Shown piece after piece: positions 10,952 to 21,591 of a DNA stretch of 64,000 nt. Under the pieces are notes generated by a model. That model saw nothing but the letters and a program-made list of their open reading frames with translations, ran no database searches and was not told where the DNA came from. How positions within the stretch are numbered: the first letter of the stretch is position 1; the number at the start of each line of letters is the position of its first letter. The translations under genes were made by a program, and so were the position numbers. The stretch is taken from positions 2,477,501 to 2,541,500 of the forward strand of contig NZ_CP115165.1 in assembly GCF_028622095.1 (NCBI RefSeq), given 5' to 3'. This stretch comes from Deinococcus aquaticus. GTDB lineage: Bacteria > Deinococcota > Deinococci > Deinococcales > Deinococcaceae.

Positions 10952-11845
10952 ATGACGGGATCAGGAGGGACTGGTGTGGTGGGACGCTTTGCGCCCAGTC
11001 CGACCGGGGCCATGCACCTGGGCAACGCCCGCACGGCGCTGCTGGCGTGGCTGCACTCCCGCGCGCACGGGGGGCGTCACCTGCTGCGCTTCGAGGACCT
11101 GGATACCGGGCGGGTCCGCCCCTGGGCGTACGACCTGACCCGCCGGGATCTGGAGTGGCTGGGCCTGGACTGGGACGGGGAAGTCATTCAGTCGCGGCGG
11201 CTGGACCTGTACCGGGACGCCGCCGCGCGCCTGGACACCTACCCCTGCACCTGCACCCGGCGCGAGATCCGGGACGCCATCCAGGACAGCGCCGGGGCGC
11301 CGCACGGCGAGGAGCCCGTGTACCCCGGCACCTGCCGCGCCGCACCCCGGAGCCCGGACCGCCCGGCGGCGCTGCGCTGGCGCGTGCCGGAGGGGGAGGC
11401 CTGCGCGCACGACGCCCTGAGCGGCCGGACGCTGTGCCAGGACCTGCGCGCGGACGTGGGTGATCTGGTGCTGCGCCGCAACGACGGCGTGTACGCCTAC
11501 CACCTGGCGGTCGTGGTGGATGACGCGGCGGGCGGCGTGACCGACGTGCTGCGCGGCGAGGACCTCTGGACGGCCACGCCCCGGCAGGCTGCGCTTCAGG
11601 CGGCACTGGGTCTGCCCACGCCCCGCTACCTGCACGTGCCGCTGATGACCGATTACCGGGGCGAGCGCCTCGCCAAGCGGGGGGGAGCGCCGCCGCTCTC
11701 GGCGCTGCGTGAGGCAGGGGAGAGCGCGGCCCGTATCCGCGCGGAACTGGCCCGTAGCCTGGGCTGGCTGGTGCAGGACGAGGTGAGCCTGCCGGACCTG
11801 CTGCCCCTCTGGTCGGCGGAACTCGCGCGGCCCGGCGCGGGGTGA
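10952..11845 (+). CDS. gluQ: Glutamyl-Q tRNA(Asp) synthetase
   Basis: A truncated GluRS paralogue that attaches glutamate to queuosine at the wobble position of tRNA(Asp). It has 297 residues and lacks the anticodon-binding half of GluRS. Visible are the FAPSPTGAMHLGN class I signature (HLGN at about 22-25), cysteines in the YPCTCTRREI and YPGTC motifs that form the zinc site of GluQ, and ERLAKRGGA in place of KMSKS. The acceptor-binding region follows the family. It is expressed from its own leaderless promoter although it lies 9 bases after the HEAGH gene. Confidence 0.95.
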   Translation: MTGSGGTGVVGRFAPSPTGAMHLGNARTALLAWLHSRAHGGRHLLRFEDLDTGRVRPWAYDLTRRDLEWLGLDWDGEVIQSRRLDLYRDAAARLDTYPCTCTRREIRDAIQDSAGAPHGEEPVYPGTCRAAPRSPDRPAALRWRVPEGEACAHDALSGRTLCQDLRADVGDLVLRRNDGVYAYHLAVVVDDAAGGVTDVLRGEDLWTATPRQAALQAALGLPTPRYLHVPLMTDYRGERLAKRGGAPPLSALREAGESAARIRAELARSLGWLVQDEVSLPDLLPLWSAELARPGAG

Positions 11846-11921
11846 GGGCGTGCGTCCCTGTCGGTGAATTGCGCGGATTCTCACTGTCCGGACCTGTCAG
11901 ACGAAAAGCGGCCAAACAGGC

Positions 11922-11948
11922 CAAACTTAGACGAGTTGTCTAAGTTTG
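11922..11948. promoter_or_regulatory. Palindromic operator candidate upstream of trpBA
   Basis: CAAACTTAGAC (11922-11932) and GTCTAAGTTTG (11938-11948) are perfect 11-base arms around 5 bases. The centre lies 53 bases before the trpB ATG and 41 bases upstream of its -10. The direct repeat GCCAAAC occurs at 11911-11917, 11920-11926 and 11948-11954, overlapping both edges. The form suits a dimeric repressor or activator; it is too long and symmetric to be chance. Confidence 0.65.
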
Positions 11949-11975
11949 CCAAACGGACGTTCGGAGCGGCAGTCC

Positions 11976-11981
11976 TACGCT
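11976..11981 (+). promoter_or_regulatory. Leaderless -10 of trpBA
   Basis: TACGCT, 6 bases before the ATG at 11988. Confidence 0.55.
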
Positions 11982-11987
11982 GAACCC

Positions 11988-13327
<1,340 letters not shown>

Positions 13328-13331
<4 letters not shown>

Positions 13332-14158
13332 CCGCCCCCGTCCAGACCGGCGCCCAGCCGCAGGCCACCGTGCCCGGCGCGACCCGTATTCACGCGGCGT
13401 TCGCCCGCGCCGCGCAGGAAGGCCGCGCCGCGTTCATTCCCTTCATGACGGCCGGGTACCCCACTGCGTCCGCCTTCCCGGCTGTGGCGGACGCCCTGCT
13501 GACCCAGGCGGACCTGCTGGAAGTCGGCATTCCGTACAGCGACCCCCTCGGCGACGGCCCTACCATTCAGCGGGCCAGCGAGCAGGCCCTGGGCGGCGGC
13601 ACCAGCACCCGCCACACCCTGCAACTCGTCAAGGACCTGCGCGCCCGGCACGACACGCCGGTCGTGATCATGACCTACGTGAACCCCATCTACGCCGTCG
13701 GGCCGCGCGAATTCATGCGACTGGCGCAGGACGCCGGGGTGGACGGCCTGATCCTCCCGGACCTGCCGCCCGACCAGGATCTGGAAATTGCGGACCTCGC
13801 CGCCGAGCACGGCATCGCCGTGACGTTCCTGATCGCCCCCACCAGCACCCCCGAACGCGTGAAACTGGTCGCGGAGGCCTGCACGGGCTTCCTGTACGCC
13901 GTCAGCGTGACCGGCGTGACCGGCACCCGTGAGGGCGCGGCGCTGGGCGAGGTGCCCGCCATGCTGGCCCTGGCCCGCCAGTACGCCCGCGTGCCGGTCG
14001 CCGTGGGCTTCGGAGTGAAAGACGCCGAGACCGCCCATCAGGTCGCGCAGGTCGCGGACGGCGTGGTCGTGGGCAGCGCCTTCATCAACGCCGTGCAGCA
14101 CGGACAGGACGTGGGCGCCCTGGCCGCCGGCATCGCCGAGGGTTGCCGCAAGGACTGA
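13328..14158 (+). CDS. trpA: Tryptophan synthase alpha subunit
   Basis: Cleaves indole-3-glycerol phosphate to indole and glyceraldehyde 3-phosphate and passes indole through the tunnel to TrpB. The 276-residue TIM barrel shows the catalytic Glu in [19 protein letters not shown] (E near 61), the catalytic Asp in [10 protein letters not shown], the [10 protein letters not shown] phosphate loop and VGFGVKD. The ATG is set by overlap with the trpB stop and an AGGAGG 8 bases upstream. The operon ends at the 14165 hairpin. No other trp genes are in the window. Confidence 0.98.
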
Positions 14159-14164
14159 ATGCTT

Positions 14165-14209
14165 CAGCAGCCGGGCCGCGTGGGACATTCCCCTGCGGCC
14201 CGGCTGCTG
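14165..14209 (+). terminator. Terminator between convergent trpA and MFS gene
   Basis: Perfect 15-base arms CAGCAGCCGGGCCGC (14165-14179) and GCGGCCCGGCTGCTG (14195-14209) with a 15-base loop; no T-run. Probably acts in both directions. Confidence 0.7.
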
Positions 14210-14219
14210 CGTGGCCTTA

Positions 14220-15473
14220 TCAGGCGGGCAGGGTGCGGGCGGCGCGGAGGTTGTTGCGGGTCATGACGCCCCAGGCGATCAGGGTCAGGGCGGCGCACAG
14301 CACGAACACGCTGCGGTACCCGAAGGTCTGCGCGACCGCGCCGGACGTGACGCCGCTGAGCATCGCGCCCACGCTGCTGGTGTTCGCGAACAGGGTGGTG
14401 GCGGCGCTGAAGCGGCCGGGCATCAGCGTCTGGAAGTAGGTCATGCCCAGGCCCGCCAGGATCGCCAGGACGACCGCGCGCACGACCTGCGCGGCGATCA
14501 GCAGGGGCAGGCTGTTCGACAGGACGATCAGCGCGAAGTGCAGCACGAACAGGCCCATCCCGGCGGCAATCAGGGTGGGCACGCCGGGCAGGCGCCGCCA
14601 CATGACCAGGGCCAGCATGACCGGGATTTCCAGCAGCGCGCACAGGCCCACCAGGAACCCGACCTCGCGGGCGTCGCCGCCCAGGGTGTCGGTCACGAAC
14701 AACGGGAACATCGCCATGCCCATCTGCATGCTCATGCCGTACAGCACGAACGCGGCGGCCCCGAAGGCGATCACGCGGCGGTTGGCGCGGCGGGTCTGCG
14801 CGGCGGCCTGTTGCGCGCCGCGTTCCTGCTCGGCGGTGGCCTGGGCAGCGCCGGGGCTGGGCAGCGGGCGGCGGCCCGGCACGCGGATCAGCGGCAGGGC
14901 GGCCAGCGCGAAGCACGCGGCGGCAGCCAGGAACACGGCGCGGTAGTTGCTGTCGCCCAGCAGCAGCGCGCCCAGGCCGGGGCCGACCACCCACGACAGG
15001 CTGAACACGCTGCGCAGCACGGTCATGGCGCGGTCGGCGAGGTCAGCGGGGACATCCTTGAGGCTGGCGCGCGCAAACGAGAACACCTGCGGGAACGCGG
15101 CGGCCCCCAGGGACAGCAGCAGCACGCCGATGGTCAGCAGGCCCGCGAAGCTGGGCGTGACGCTGATCAGGGCGTACGCGGCGGCCCCGGCGGCCAGGGT
15201 GGCCATCACGATGGGTTTGCGGTTGGGCAGGCGGTCGCTCCAGCGGGCCAGCAGCGTGGCGACCAGCACGGCGGCCACGGCGTTCACGGTCAGGAACACG
15301 CCGATCTGGAAGGGGCTCATGCCGGCGCGGTTCACGGCGTACAGCGCCAGGTACGGCACGGCCAGCGACAGGCCGAAGCCCAGCAGGAAGACACTCAGGG
15401 CCAGTCCGGTGGCGTGCGGGAGCTTCAGCATGCTGCTCAGGCCTGCGGGGGTGGGGGGCGCGGCAGCGGTCAT
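14220..15473 (-). CDS. MFS transporter (sugar-efflux-like)
   Basis: A 417-residue major facilitator with about twelve hydrophobic helices and a charged central loop (about 205-235). The first half shows the loop 2-3 motif ARWSDRLPNRK (a variant of GxLaDrxGrrk). The order of motifs and the FSLSWVVGPGLGALL helix 5 resemble sugar efflux transporters (SetA/B-like), but the substrate cannot be read. The ATG at 15473 follows a transcribed leader: TACAGT on the minus strand lies about 50 bases upstream. Divergent from pepF. Confidence 0.85.
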   Translation of the reverse strand: MTAAAPPTPAGLSSMLKLPHATGLALSVFLLGFGLSLAVPYLALYAVNRAGMSPFQIGVFLTVNAVAAVLVATLLARWSDRLPNRKPIVMATLAAGAAAYALISVTPSFAGLLTIGVLLLSLGAAAFPQVFSFARASLKDVPADLADRAMTVLRSVFSLSWVVGPGLGALLLGDSNYRAVFLAAAACFALAALPLIRVPGRRPLPSPGAAQATAEQERGAQQAAAQTRRANRRVIAFGAAAFVLYGMSMQMGMAMFPLFVTDTLGGDAREVGFLVGLCALLEIPVMLALVMWRRLPGVPTLIAAGMGLFVLHFALIVLSNSLPLLIAAQVVRAVVLAILAGLGMTYFQTLMPGRFSAATTLFANTSSVGAMLSGVTSGAVAQTFGYRSVFVLCAALTLIAWGVMTRNNLRAARTLPA

Positions 15474-15565
15474 TCGGGTGCTCGTTCTGGGTGGTCTGCG
15501 GGGGTCCGTCCGTTCATCCGGACCACTGTAAGCCCGCCACGCCGGGATGGACCGTGAGGAGGTGC

Positions 15566-15571
15566 TAGCCT
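15566..15571 (+). promoter_or_regulatory. Leaderless -10 of pepF
   Basis: TAGCCT, 5 bases before the ATG at 15577. GAGGAGG at 15556-15562 is too far upstream to serve as a ribosome site. Confidence 0.45.
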
Positions 15572-15576
15572 CCGGC

Positions 15577-17388
15577 ATGACCCCTGAACCGATCAAGACG
15601 CTGCCCCGCCGTCAGGACGTTCCGCAGGAGCAGACCTGGGATATCGAGGCCCTGTACGCCACGCCCGACGCCTGGGCTGCCGAGGGAGACGCCCTGAGCC
15701 GCGACATCGCCACGCTGTCTGTCCACGCCGGACAGCTGGGTACCCCGGACGGCCTGCTGGCCTACCTGGCGGCCGCCGACGACGTGGAACTGCGTCTGAA
15801 CCGCTTCATGTCGTACGCCGGCATGACCGCCAGCGTGGACGGCCGGGACGCTGTGGCCGCCGCCCGCCGTGACCGCGCCGGGAACCTGGGCGCGCACTAC
15901 GGCAGCACGGCCGCCTTCTACCGCCCGGAACTGCTGGCCCTGGACGAGGCGACGGTGCGCGGCTGGCTGGACCGCCCGGACTTCGCGGACCAGCGCGTGC
16001 GCCTGGAACGTATCCTGCGCGGCAAGCCGCACGTCCGCAGCGCCGAGGTCGAGGAACTGCTGGGCGCCGTGCAGGCCCCCTTCGCCTCCGAGCGCGGCAT
16101 TCACCCGGCGCTGGCGAACATGGACCTGCGCTTCGGCACGGCGGGCGGCGAGACGGTCACGCAGGGGAACGTGGATCGCCTGACCTCCCACCCGGACCGC
16201 GAGGTGCGCCGCGAGGCCTGGGAAGGGTACGCCGACGCGCACCTCGCCGCGCGGCACTCGCAGGCCGCCATGTACGCCACGAACATCCGCCAGAGCGTGT
16301 TCCTGGCCCGCGCCCGCCGCTACCCGGACGCGATCACGGCGTCCCTGGCCCCGGACCGCATTCCCACCGACGTGGTCACCACCCTGCTGCACACCTACCG
16401 CGCCAGCACCCCCATCTGGCACCGCTACTGGCGGGTGCGCCGCGAGTGGCTGGGCCTGAACGAACTGCGCGAGTACGACGTGAAGGCCGCGCTGGTCCCC
16501 CCCCGCCACGTGGACTACGCGCAGGCCGTCACCTGGATCGGCGAGGGCATGGCCCCACTGGGCGAGGAGTACGTGCAGGACATGCTCTCGGGCCTGACCA
16601 CCGAACGCTGGGTGGACTACGCCGAGAACGACGGCAAACGCCAGGGCGCGTACAGCAACGGCGGCGGGCGCGTCAAACCGTTCATCTTCATGACCTGGAA
16701 CGACACCATGAACAGTTACAGCACCCTGGCGCACGAGATCGGGCACTCCATGCACTCGCTGCTGTCCATGCGTGAGCACCCGTACTCGGTGCCGCGCTAC
16801 ACGCTGTTCCACGCGGAAGTCGCCAGCAACTTCAATCAGGCGATGGTGCGCGCCCACCTGCTGAAACAGGCCCGGGAAAACGGCGATACCGAGTTTGAGG
16901 TGCAGATCATCGAGGAGGCCCTGTCGAACTTCCACCGGTACTTCTTCATCATGCCGACCCTGGCCGCCTTCGAACTCGAAGCGTACCGCCGGATCGAGGC
17001 GGGCGGCACCCTGAGCGCCCCGGACCTGACCGAACTGACCGCCGACCTGCTTGCCCAGGGCTACGGCGACGGCGTGACCATGGACCGCGAACGCAGCGGC
17101 ATCCTGTGGGCGCAGTTCAGCACGCACCTGTACGCCAACTTCTACGCGTACCAGTACGCGACCGGCATCAGCGCCGCGCACCAGCTCCTGGAGACCTTCG
17201 CGGGCGACCCGGACGCCGCCCGCGAGAACTACCTGCGCTTCCTGCGCTCTGGCGGCCGCCTGGACCCCATCGACGCGCTGCGCGAGGCGGGCGTGGACAT
17301 GCTGAGCCCCGCGCCCGTGCAGGCCACCTTCCGCACCCTGGAAGGCTACGTGGCCCGCCTGGAAGAACTGCTCGCCGGGCGCCGCTGA
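15577..17388 (+). CDS. pepF: Oligoendopeptidase F (M3 family)
   Basis: Cytosolic zinc peptidase that degrades oligopeptides of roughly 7-17 residues. The 603-residue protein matches the family length. The catalytic motif HEIGHSMH lies at about residues 387-394, with the third ligand Glu in the following [11 protein letters not shown] motif. An N-terminal helical lobe (about 30-200) and the C-terminal [10 protein letters not shown] segment are typical of PepF/M3B. It is monocistronic; no clear terminator was found after it. Confidence 0.96.
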   Translation: MTPEPIKTLPRRQDVPQEQTWDIEALYATPDAWAAEGDALSRDIATLSVHAGQLGTPDGLLAYLAAADDVELRLNRFMSYAGMTASVDGRDAVAAARRDRAGNLGAHYGSTAAFYRPELLALDEATVRGWLDRPDFADQRVRLERILRGKPHVRSAEVEELLGAVQAPFASERGIHPALANMDLRFGTAGGETVTQGNVDRLTSHPDREVRREAWEGYADAHLAARHSQAAMYATNIRQSVFLARARRYPDAITASLAPDRIPTDVVTTLLHTYRASTPIWHRYWRVRREWLGLNELREYDVKAALVPPRHVDYAQAVTWIGEGMAPLGEEYVQDMLSGLTTERWVDYAENDGKRQGAYSNGGGRVKPFIFMTWNDTMNSYSTLAHEIGHSMHSLLSMREHPYSVPRYTLFHAEVASNFNQAMVRAHLLKQARENGDTEFEVQIIEEALSNFHRYFFIMPTLAAFELEAYRRIEAGGTLSAPDLTELTADLLAQGYGDGVTMDRERSGILWAQFSTHLYANFYAYQYATGISAAHQLLETFAGDPDAARENYLRFLRSGGRLDPIDALREAGVDMLSPAPVQATFRTLEGYVARLEELLAGRR

Positions 17389-17607
17389 CAACCGCGTTCA
17401 GTCACACCGCTCTCAGGCTTTCCTGATCCGGCCCGCACCATCCCGCGCGCACCCCTGCACTGACCAGTGGGTGCGCCTTTCCTGTGATCCGGGAAGGCCG
17501 GCTGCCTTCAGGCCCGGGCGGCGCAACCGCCGACGGGTCGGACCGACCGTTGAGCCCCCACTTGACCCCCCCCCGGTGGGTGCAGCGGGAGGGGCATGAC
17601 CGGGGAA

Positions 17608-17637
17608 TTGTATTGACCAATTTGATGAACATAGAAT
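17608..17637 (+). promoter_or_regulatory. Promoter of spoVS
   Basis: TTGTAT (17608-17613), 18-base spacer, TAGAAT (17632-17637), then a leader of about 30 bases with a ribosome site. An alternative TTGACC at 17613 leaves too short a spacer. Confidence 0.55.
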
Positions 17638-17673
17638 GAACGGGCTTTGAGCTTCAGAGAGGAGAGTCCCATC

Positions 17674-17958
17674 TTGGAAACCCTGCGTGTATCCGGCACT
17701 TCACGCCCCAACGCCATCGCTGGTGCCATCGCTGCGCTGCTGCGCTCGCAGGGACAGGTGGAAATGCAGGCCATCGGCCCGGCCGCCGTGAACCAGGCAG
17801 TCAAGGCCCTGGCCATCGCCCGTGGTTACCTGACCGGTGACCAGCTTGATCTGGTTGCACAGCCAGAATTCGTGAAACTCGAAACCCCGCAGGAGGAACG
17901 GACCGCCGTGAAATTCTCGGTTCGCGCCATTCCCGCCACTCCTGCCGTGCCCGCCTGA
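17674..17958 (+). CDS. spoVS: SpoVS-family protein
   Basis: A 94-residue protein of the stage V sporulation protein S family, an Alba-like nucleic-acid-binding fold. It shows the conserved sequence order: LRVSG, NAIAGAIAALLR, MQAIGPAAVNQAVKALAIARG and ERTAVKFSV. Deinococci do not sporulate; the family is widespread in Deinococcus-Thermus, where its role is unclear. Aligning the family start (M-E-V-L-K-V) places initiation at TTG 17674, supported by GAGAGGAGAG about 9 bases upstream. An ATG 27 bases upstream would put that ribosome site inside the gene. Confidence 0.92.
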   Translation: METLRVSGTSRPNAIAGAIAALLRSQGQVEMQAIGPAAVNQAVKALAIARGYLTGDQLDLVAQPEFVKLETPQEERTAVKFSVRAIPATPAVPA

Positions 17959-18080
17959 ACTGACCGTCAGGCCGGGAAAGGTGGGTGGGGAACGGTCCGG
18001 GGTACGACCGGCGGGATGCGCCGCTGGTGCATGCCGGTCGCGCCGTCGCGGCGGATAGAGGCACGCCCAACCCGGTCTCA

Positions 18081-18086
18081 TAAAAT
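18081..18086 (+). promoter_or_regulatory. -10 of the Zn peptidase gene
   Basis: TAAAAT, with a leader of about 37 bases containing AGGAGG at 18115-18120. Confidence 0.45.
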
Positions 18087-18129
18087 CTGAGTGCATGACA
18101 CTTAGATTGAAGTCAGGAGGAAGCGCCCC

Positions 18130-18813
18130 ATGGAATTCTTAGGCCCCTACACCCCCCTGATCCTGCTCGTGTTCGTCGCGTCCATGCTGATCCAGGGCTA
18201 CCTGACCCGCACGTACGGCCGCTGGAGTCAGGTCCGCAACCCCCGCAACCTGACCGGCGCAGATGTGGCCCGCCAGATGCTGGACGCCAACGGCTTGGGC
18301 CACGTTCCCGTGAACGCCGTTCCCGGCAACCTGAGTGACCACTACGACCCCATCCGCAAGACCGTGAACCTCAGCCAGGGCGTGTACGGCGTGCCCAGCG
18401 TGAGCGCCATGGCCGTCGCCGCGCACGAGGTCGGACACGCCATCCAGGACAAGGTCCGCATGCCCGCCCTGCTGCTACGCGGCCGCCTCGCCGTTCCCCT
18501 GAGCCTCGGCATGAACCTCGCCCCGTGGCTGCTGATGGCCGGCATCGTCCTCCAGGTGACCGGCCTGATCTGGGTCGGCGTGATCCTGTTCGGCGCGGCC
18601 CTGCTATTCCACCTGATCACGCTGCCCGTCGAATTCGATGCCAGCCGCCGCGCACTGGCTTACCTGGAAGCAGGCAACCTGACCGGCAGCCCCGAAGGGC
18701 AGAAGGGCGCGCAGGCCGTCCTGACCGCCGCCGCCCTGACCTACGTCGCCGGATTCGCCATGGCCCTCGCACAGTTCCTGAACGTGCTCGGCATGGCCCG
18801 CAACCGCAGCTGA
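18130..18813 (+). CDS. Membrane zinc metallopeptidase (YugP type)
   Basis: A 227-residue membrane protein of the YugP/neutral zinc metallopeptidase family. There is one N-terminal helix (about 5-23) and two or three C-terminal helices (about 125-165, 195-220). Zinc motif HEVGH lies at about residues 99-103, and a later PVEFDASRRAL motif supplies the usual conserved Glu and Arg. The physiological substrate is unknown. ATG at 18130 with AGGAGG ten bases upstream. A strong terminator follows. Confidence 0.9.
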   Translation: MEFLGPYTPLILLVFVASMLIQGYLTRTYGRWSQVRNPRNLTGADVARQMLDANGLGHVPVNAVPGNLSDHYDPIRKTVNLSQGVYGVPSVSAMAVAAHEVGHAIQDKVRMPALLLRGRLAVPLSLGMNLAPWLLMAGIVLQVTGLIWVGVILFGAALLFHLITLPVEFDASRRALAYLEAGNLTGSPEGQKGAQAVLTAAALTYVAGFAMALAQFLNVLGMARNRS

Positions 18814-18835
18814 CCACCCCTCCCTCCCACACAAA

Positions 18836-18864
18836 CAGCCCCCGACCTCTGGTGTCGGGGGCTG
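18836..18864 (+). terminator. Terminator between convergent genes
   Basis: CAGCCCCCGAC (18836-18846) and GTCGGGGGCTG (18854-18864), 7-base loop. It serves the Zn peptidase gene and probably the opposing MIP18 gene. Confidence 0.8.
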
Positions 18865-18894
18865 CCTGCTGTTTGACCTCCTAGAAGACCAGAA

Positions 18895-19215
18895 TCAGAC
18901 GTTGAAGCCGAACATGCGCATCTGGCGTTTGCCGTCGTCGGTCATCTTGTCCGGACCCCATGGCGGCGTCCACACGAACTCCACGTTCACCTCGGACACT
19001 CCGTCCAGGCGGCTGACGGCCATCTCGGCGTCCGCACGGATCAGGTCCTGCACGGGGCACCCCACGCTGGTCAGGGTCATGGTGATGTCGATCAGGCCGT
19101 TCTCGGCGATGTCCACGCCGTAGATCAGGCCCAGGTCGACCACGTTCACCGGGATTTCCGGGTCCTTGACGATCTTCAGGGCTTCCAGAACCTGCTCCTG
19201 GGTGGGCAGCGTCAC
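18895..19215 (-). CDS. MIP18/SufT-like iron-sulfur assembly protein
   Basis: A 106-residue single-domain MIP18 family protein (formerly DUF59), which takes part in Fe-S cluster maturation like SufT and PaaD. It has the hallmark KDPEIPVNVVDLGLIYGV and the conserved Cys in LTSVGCPVQDLI (about residue 53), and ends with the VWTPPWGPDKM motif. GTG start at 19215 overlaps the rhodanese stop (GTGA), so the two are coupled. Pairing with a sulfurtransferase fits a sulfur-delivery role. Confidence 0.92.
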   Translation of the reverse strand: MTLPTQEQVLEALKIVKDPEIPVNVVDLGLIYGVDIAENGLIDITMTLTSVGCPVQDLIRADAEMAVSRLDGVSEVNVEFVWTPPWGPDKMTDDGKRQMRMFGFNV

Positions 19216-19535
19216 TGGCGGGCCTCCGGGCCGGTCGCGGTGGGCATGCCCTCGTTCGCCCAGGCCAGGGTGCCCCCGGCGAGGTTCACGACCTGCGAGT
19301 ACCCCTGCGTTTTCAGGTACTCGCCGGCGCGGGCGCTGCGGGCGCCGCTGCGGCAGATCATGACCAGTTCACGGTCTTTGGGGAGTTCCGCGAAACGCGA
19401 CTCGAACTCGCTCAGGGGAATCAGCGTGGCCCCCTCGGCGTGCACTTCCTCGAACTCGTTCGGCTCGCGAACGTCCACCAGCAGCGCGCCGGCCTGCACG
19501 CGGCGCTGCCCTTCCTGCACAGAGATGTCTTCCAT
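19212..19535 (-). CDS. Rhodanese-domain protein
   Basis: A 107-residue single rhodanese domain. The catalytic Cys sits in ICRSGARS (about residue 68), the six-residue loop typical of sulfurtransferases; LVDVREPNEFEEVHAEGA is the usual N-terminal signature. It binds sulfur as a persulfide and can hand it on to acceptors. The start at 19535 has TATGCT 7 bases before it. First gene of a two-gene operon with the MIP18 protein. Confidence 0.92.
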   Translation of the reverse strand: MEDISVQEGQRRVQAGALLVDVREPNEFEEVHAEGATLIPLSEFESRFAELPKDRELVMICRSGARSARAGEYLKTQGYSQVVNLAGGTLAWANEGMPTATGPEARQ

Positions 19536-19542
19536 GCGGGTC

Positions 19543-19548
19543 AGCATA
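19543..19548 (-). promoter_or_regulatory. Leaderless -10 of the rhodanese-MIP18 operon
   Basis: TATGCT, 7 bases from the ATG at 19535. It diverges from the promoter at 19605. Confidence 0.6.
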
Positions 19549-19604
19549 GCGGAGCGCCGCGCAGGGAATGTGCTTCCCGCCGCCGACCGGCACCCCGCGC
19601 CCCC

Positions 19605-19610
19605 TATGCT
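19605..19610 (+). promoter_or_regulatory. Leaderless -10 of the second rhodanese gene
   Basis: TATGCT, 6 bases before the ATG at 19617; same hexamer as the divergent rhodanese gene. Confidence 0.55.
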
Positions 19611-19616
19611 GCCCTC

Positions 19617-19910
19617 ATGACTCCGCCTGCTCTGCCCACTGACGGCGTGACCCTGATCGACCTGCGCCCCGAACCGCTGCGCCGCCCGCTCCTGAATGAC
19701 CTGACCGCCCAGCCCGTGCGCGTGGTCAGCCTGGACGACATTGAGACCGGCGCGCACGGCCTGACCCGCGACCTGGGGCCGCTGCTGGTCGTATGCGAAC
19801 GCGGCGTGCGCAGCACCCTGGCCGCCCGCTACCTGCGCGCCGACGGCCTGGACGCCGACGCGTACCCCGGCGGCGTGCCCGCGTTGCAGGAAGCCCTGCG
19901 GGGCGCGTGA
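19617..19910 (+). CDS. Short rhodanese-like protein
   Basis: A 97-residue reduced rhodanese domain. TLIDLRPEPLRRPLL opens it and VVCERGVRSTLAARYLR carries the presumed catalytic Cys (about residue 61) followed by a short C-terminal helix. It lacks part of the N-terminal sheet seen in the 19212-19535 protein, so activity is likely but unproven. It is divergent from that gene with an 81-base shared intergenic region, suggesting joint control of sulfur handling. Confidence 0.8.
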   Translation: MTPPALPTDGVTLIDLRPEPLRRPLLNDLTAQPVRVVSLDDIETGAHGLTRDLGPLLVVCERGVRSTLAARYLRADGLDADAYPGGVPALQEALRGA

Positions 19911-19966
19911 ACCCACCCCCGTCCGCCCCTGCACCTGTGCGGCGCGCCTCTCACGCGCCGCGCCGC

Positions 19967-19972
19967 TAGACT
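19967..19972 (+). promoter_or_regulatory. Leaderless -10 of the 19980 aminotransferase
   Basis: TAGACT, 7 bases before the ATG. Confidence 0.6.
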
Positions 19973-19979
19973 GCTTCTC

Positions 19980-21440
<1,461 letters not shown>

Positions 21441-21577
21441 GACGGACTCCGATGGAATGGTTTGCAAAAACCGTTCCATCCGAGCGGATGCGAGTAGGAG
21501 CAGGGCGGGTTCCGGGCGTGGAGTTGGCAACCCGGTGCCGTTCCGGGTTGTCAACGAAACAGACGGAATCCGTTTTA
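21441..21577 (+). repeat. Interspersed hairpin repeat, copy A
   Basis: Begins one base after the TAA of the aminotransferase gene. Stem 1 is GATGGAATGG (21451-21460) with CCGTTCCATC (21471-21480); stem 2 is GTTGGCAACCCGG (21523-21535) with CCGGGTTGTCAAC (21543-21555). The ends GACGGACTCC and GGAATCCGT are the decayed inverted terminal motif. Sense orientation relative to the upstream gene. Confidence 0.9.
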
Positions 21578-21591
21578 CAGGTACTGCTGCC

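Noticed and set aside
11922..11948. trpB palindrome as a terminator
   Set aside because: Arms are AT-balanced with no T-run, and it lies 77 bases after gluQ beside the trp promoter; an operator fits better.
15565..17391. 608-codon minus-strand frame over pepF
   Set aside because: The plus strand encodes complete PepF with HEIGH; the reverse frame has no motif and only shadow composition.
21441..21577. Repeat copy A read as a tRNA or riboswitch
   Set aside because: The two hairpins lack a cloverleaf, T-loop or acceptor stem, and the element occurs after unrelated genes.
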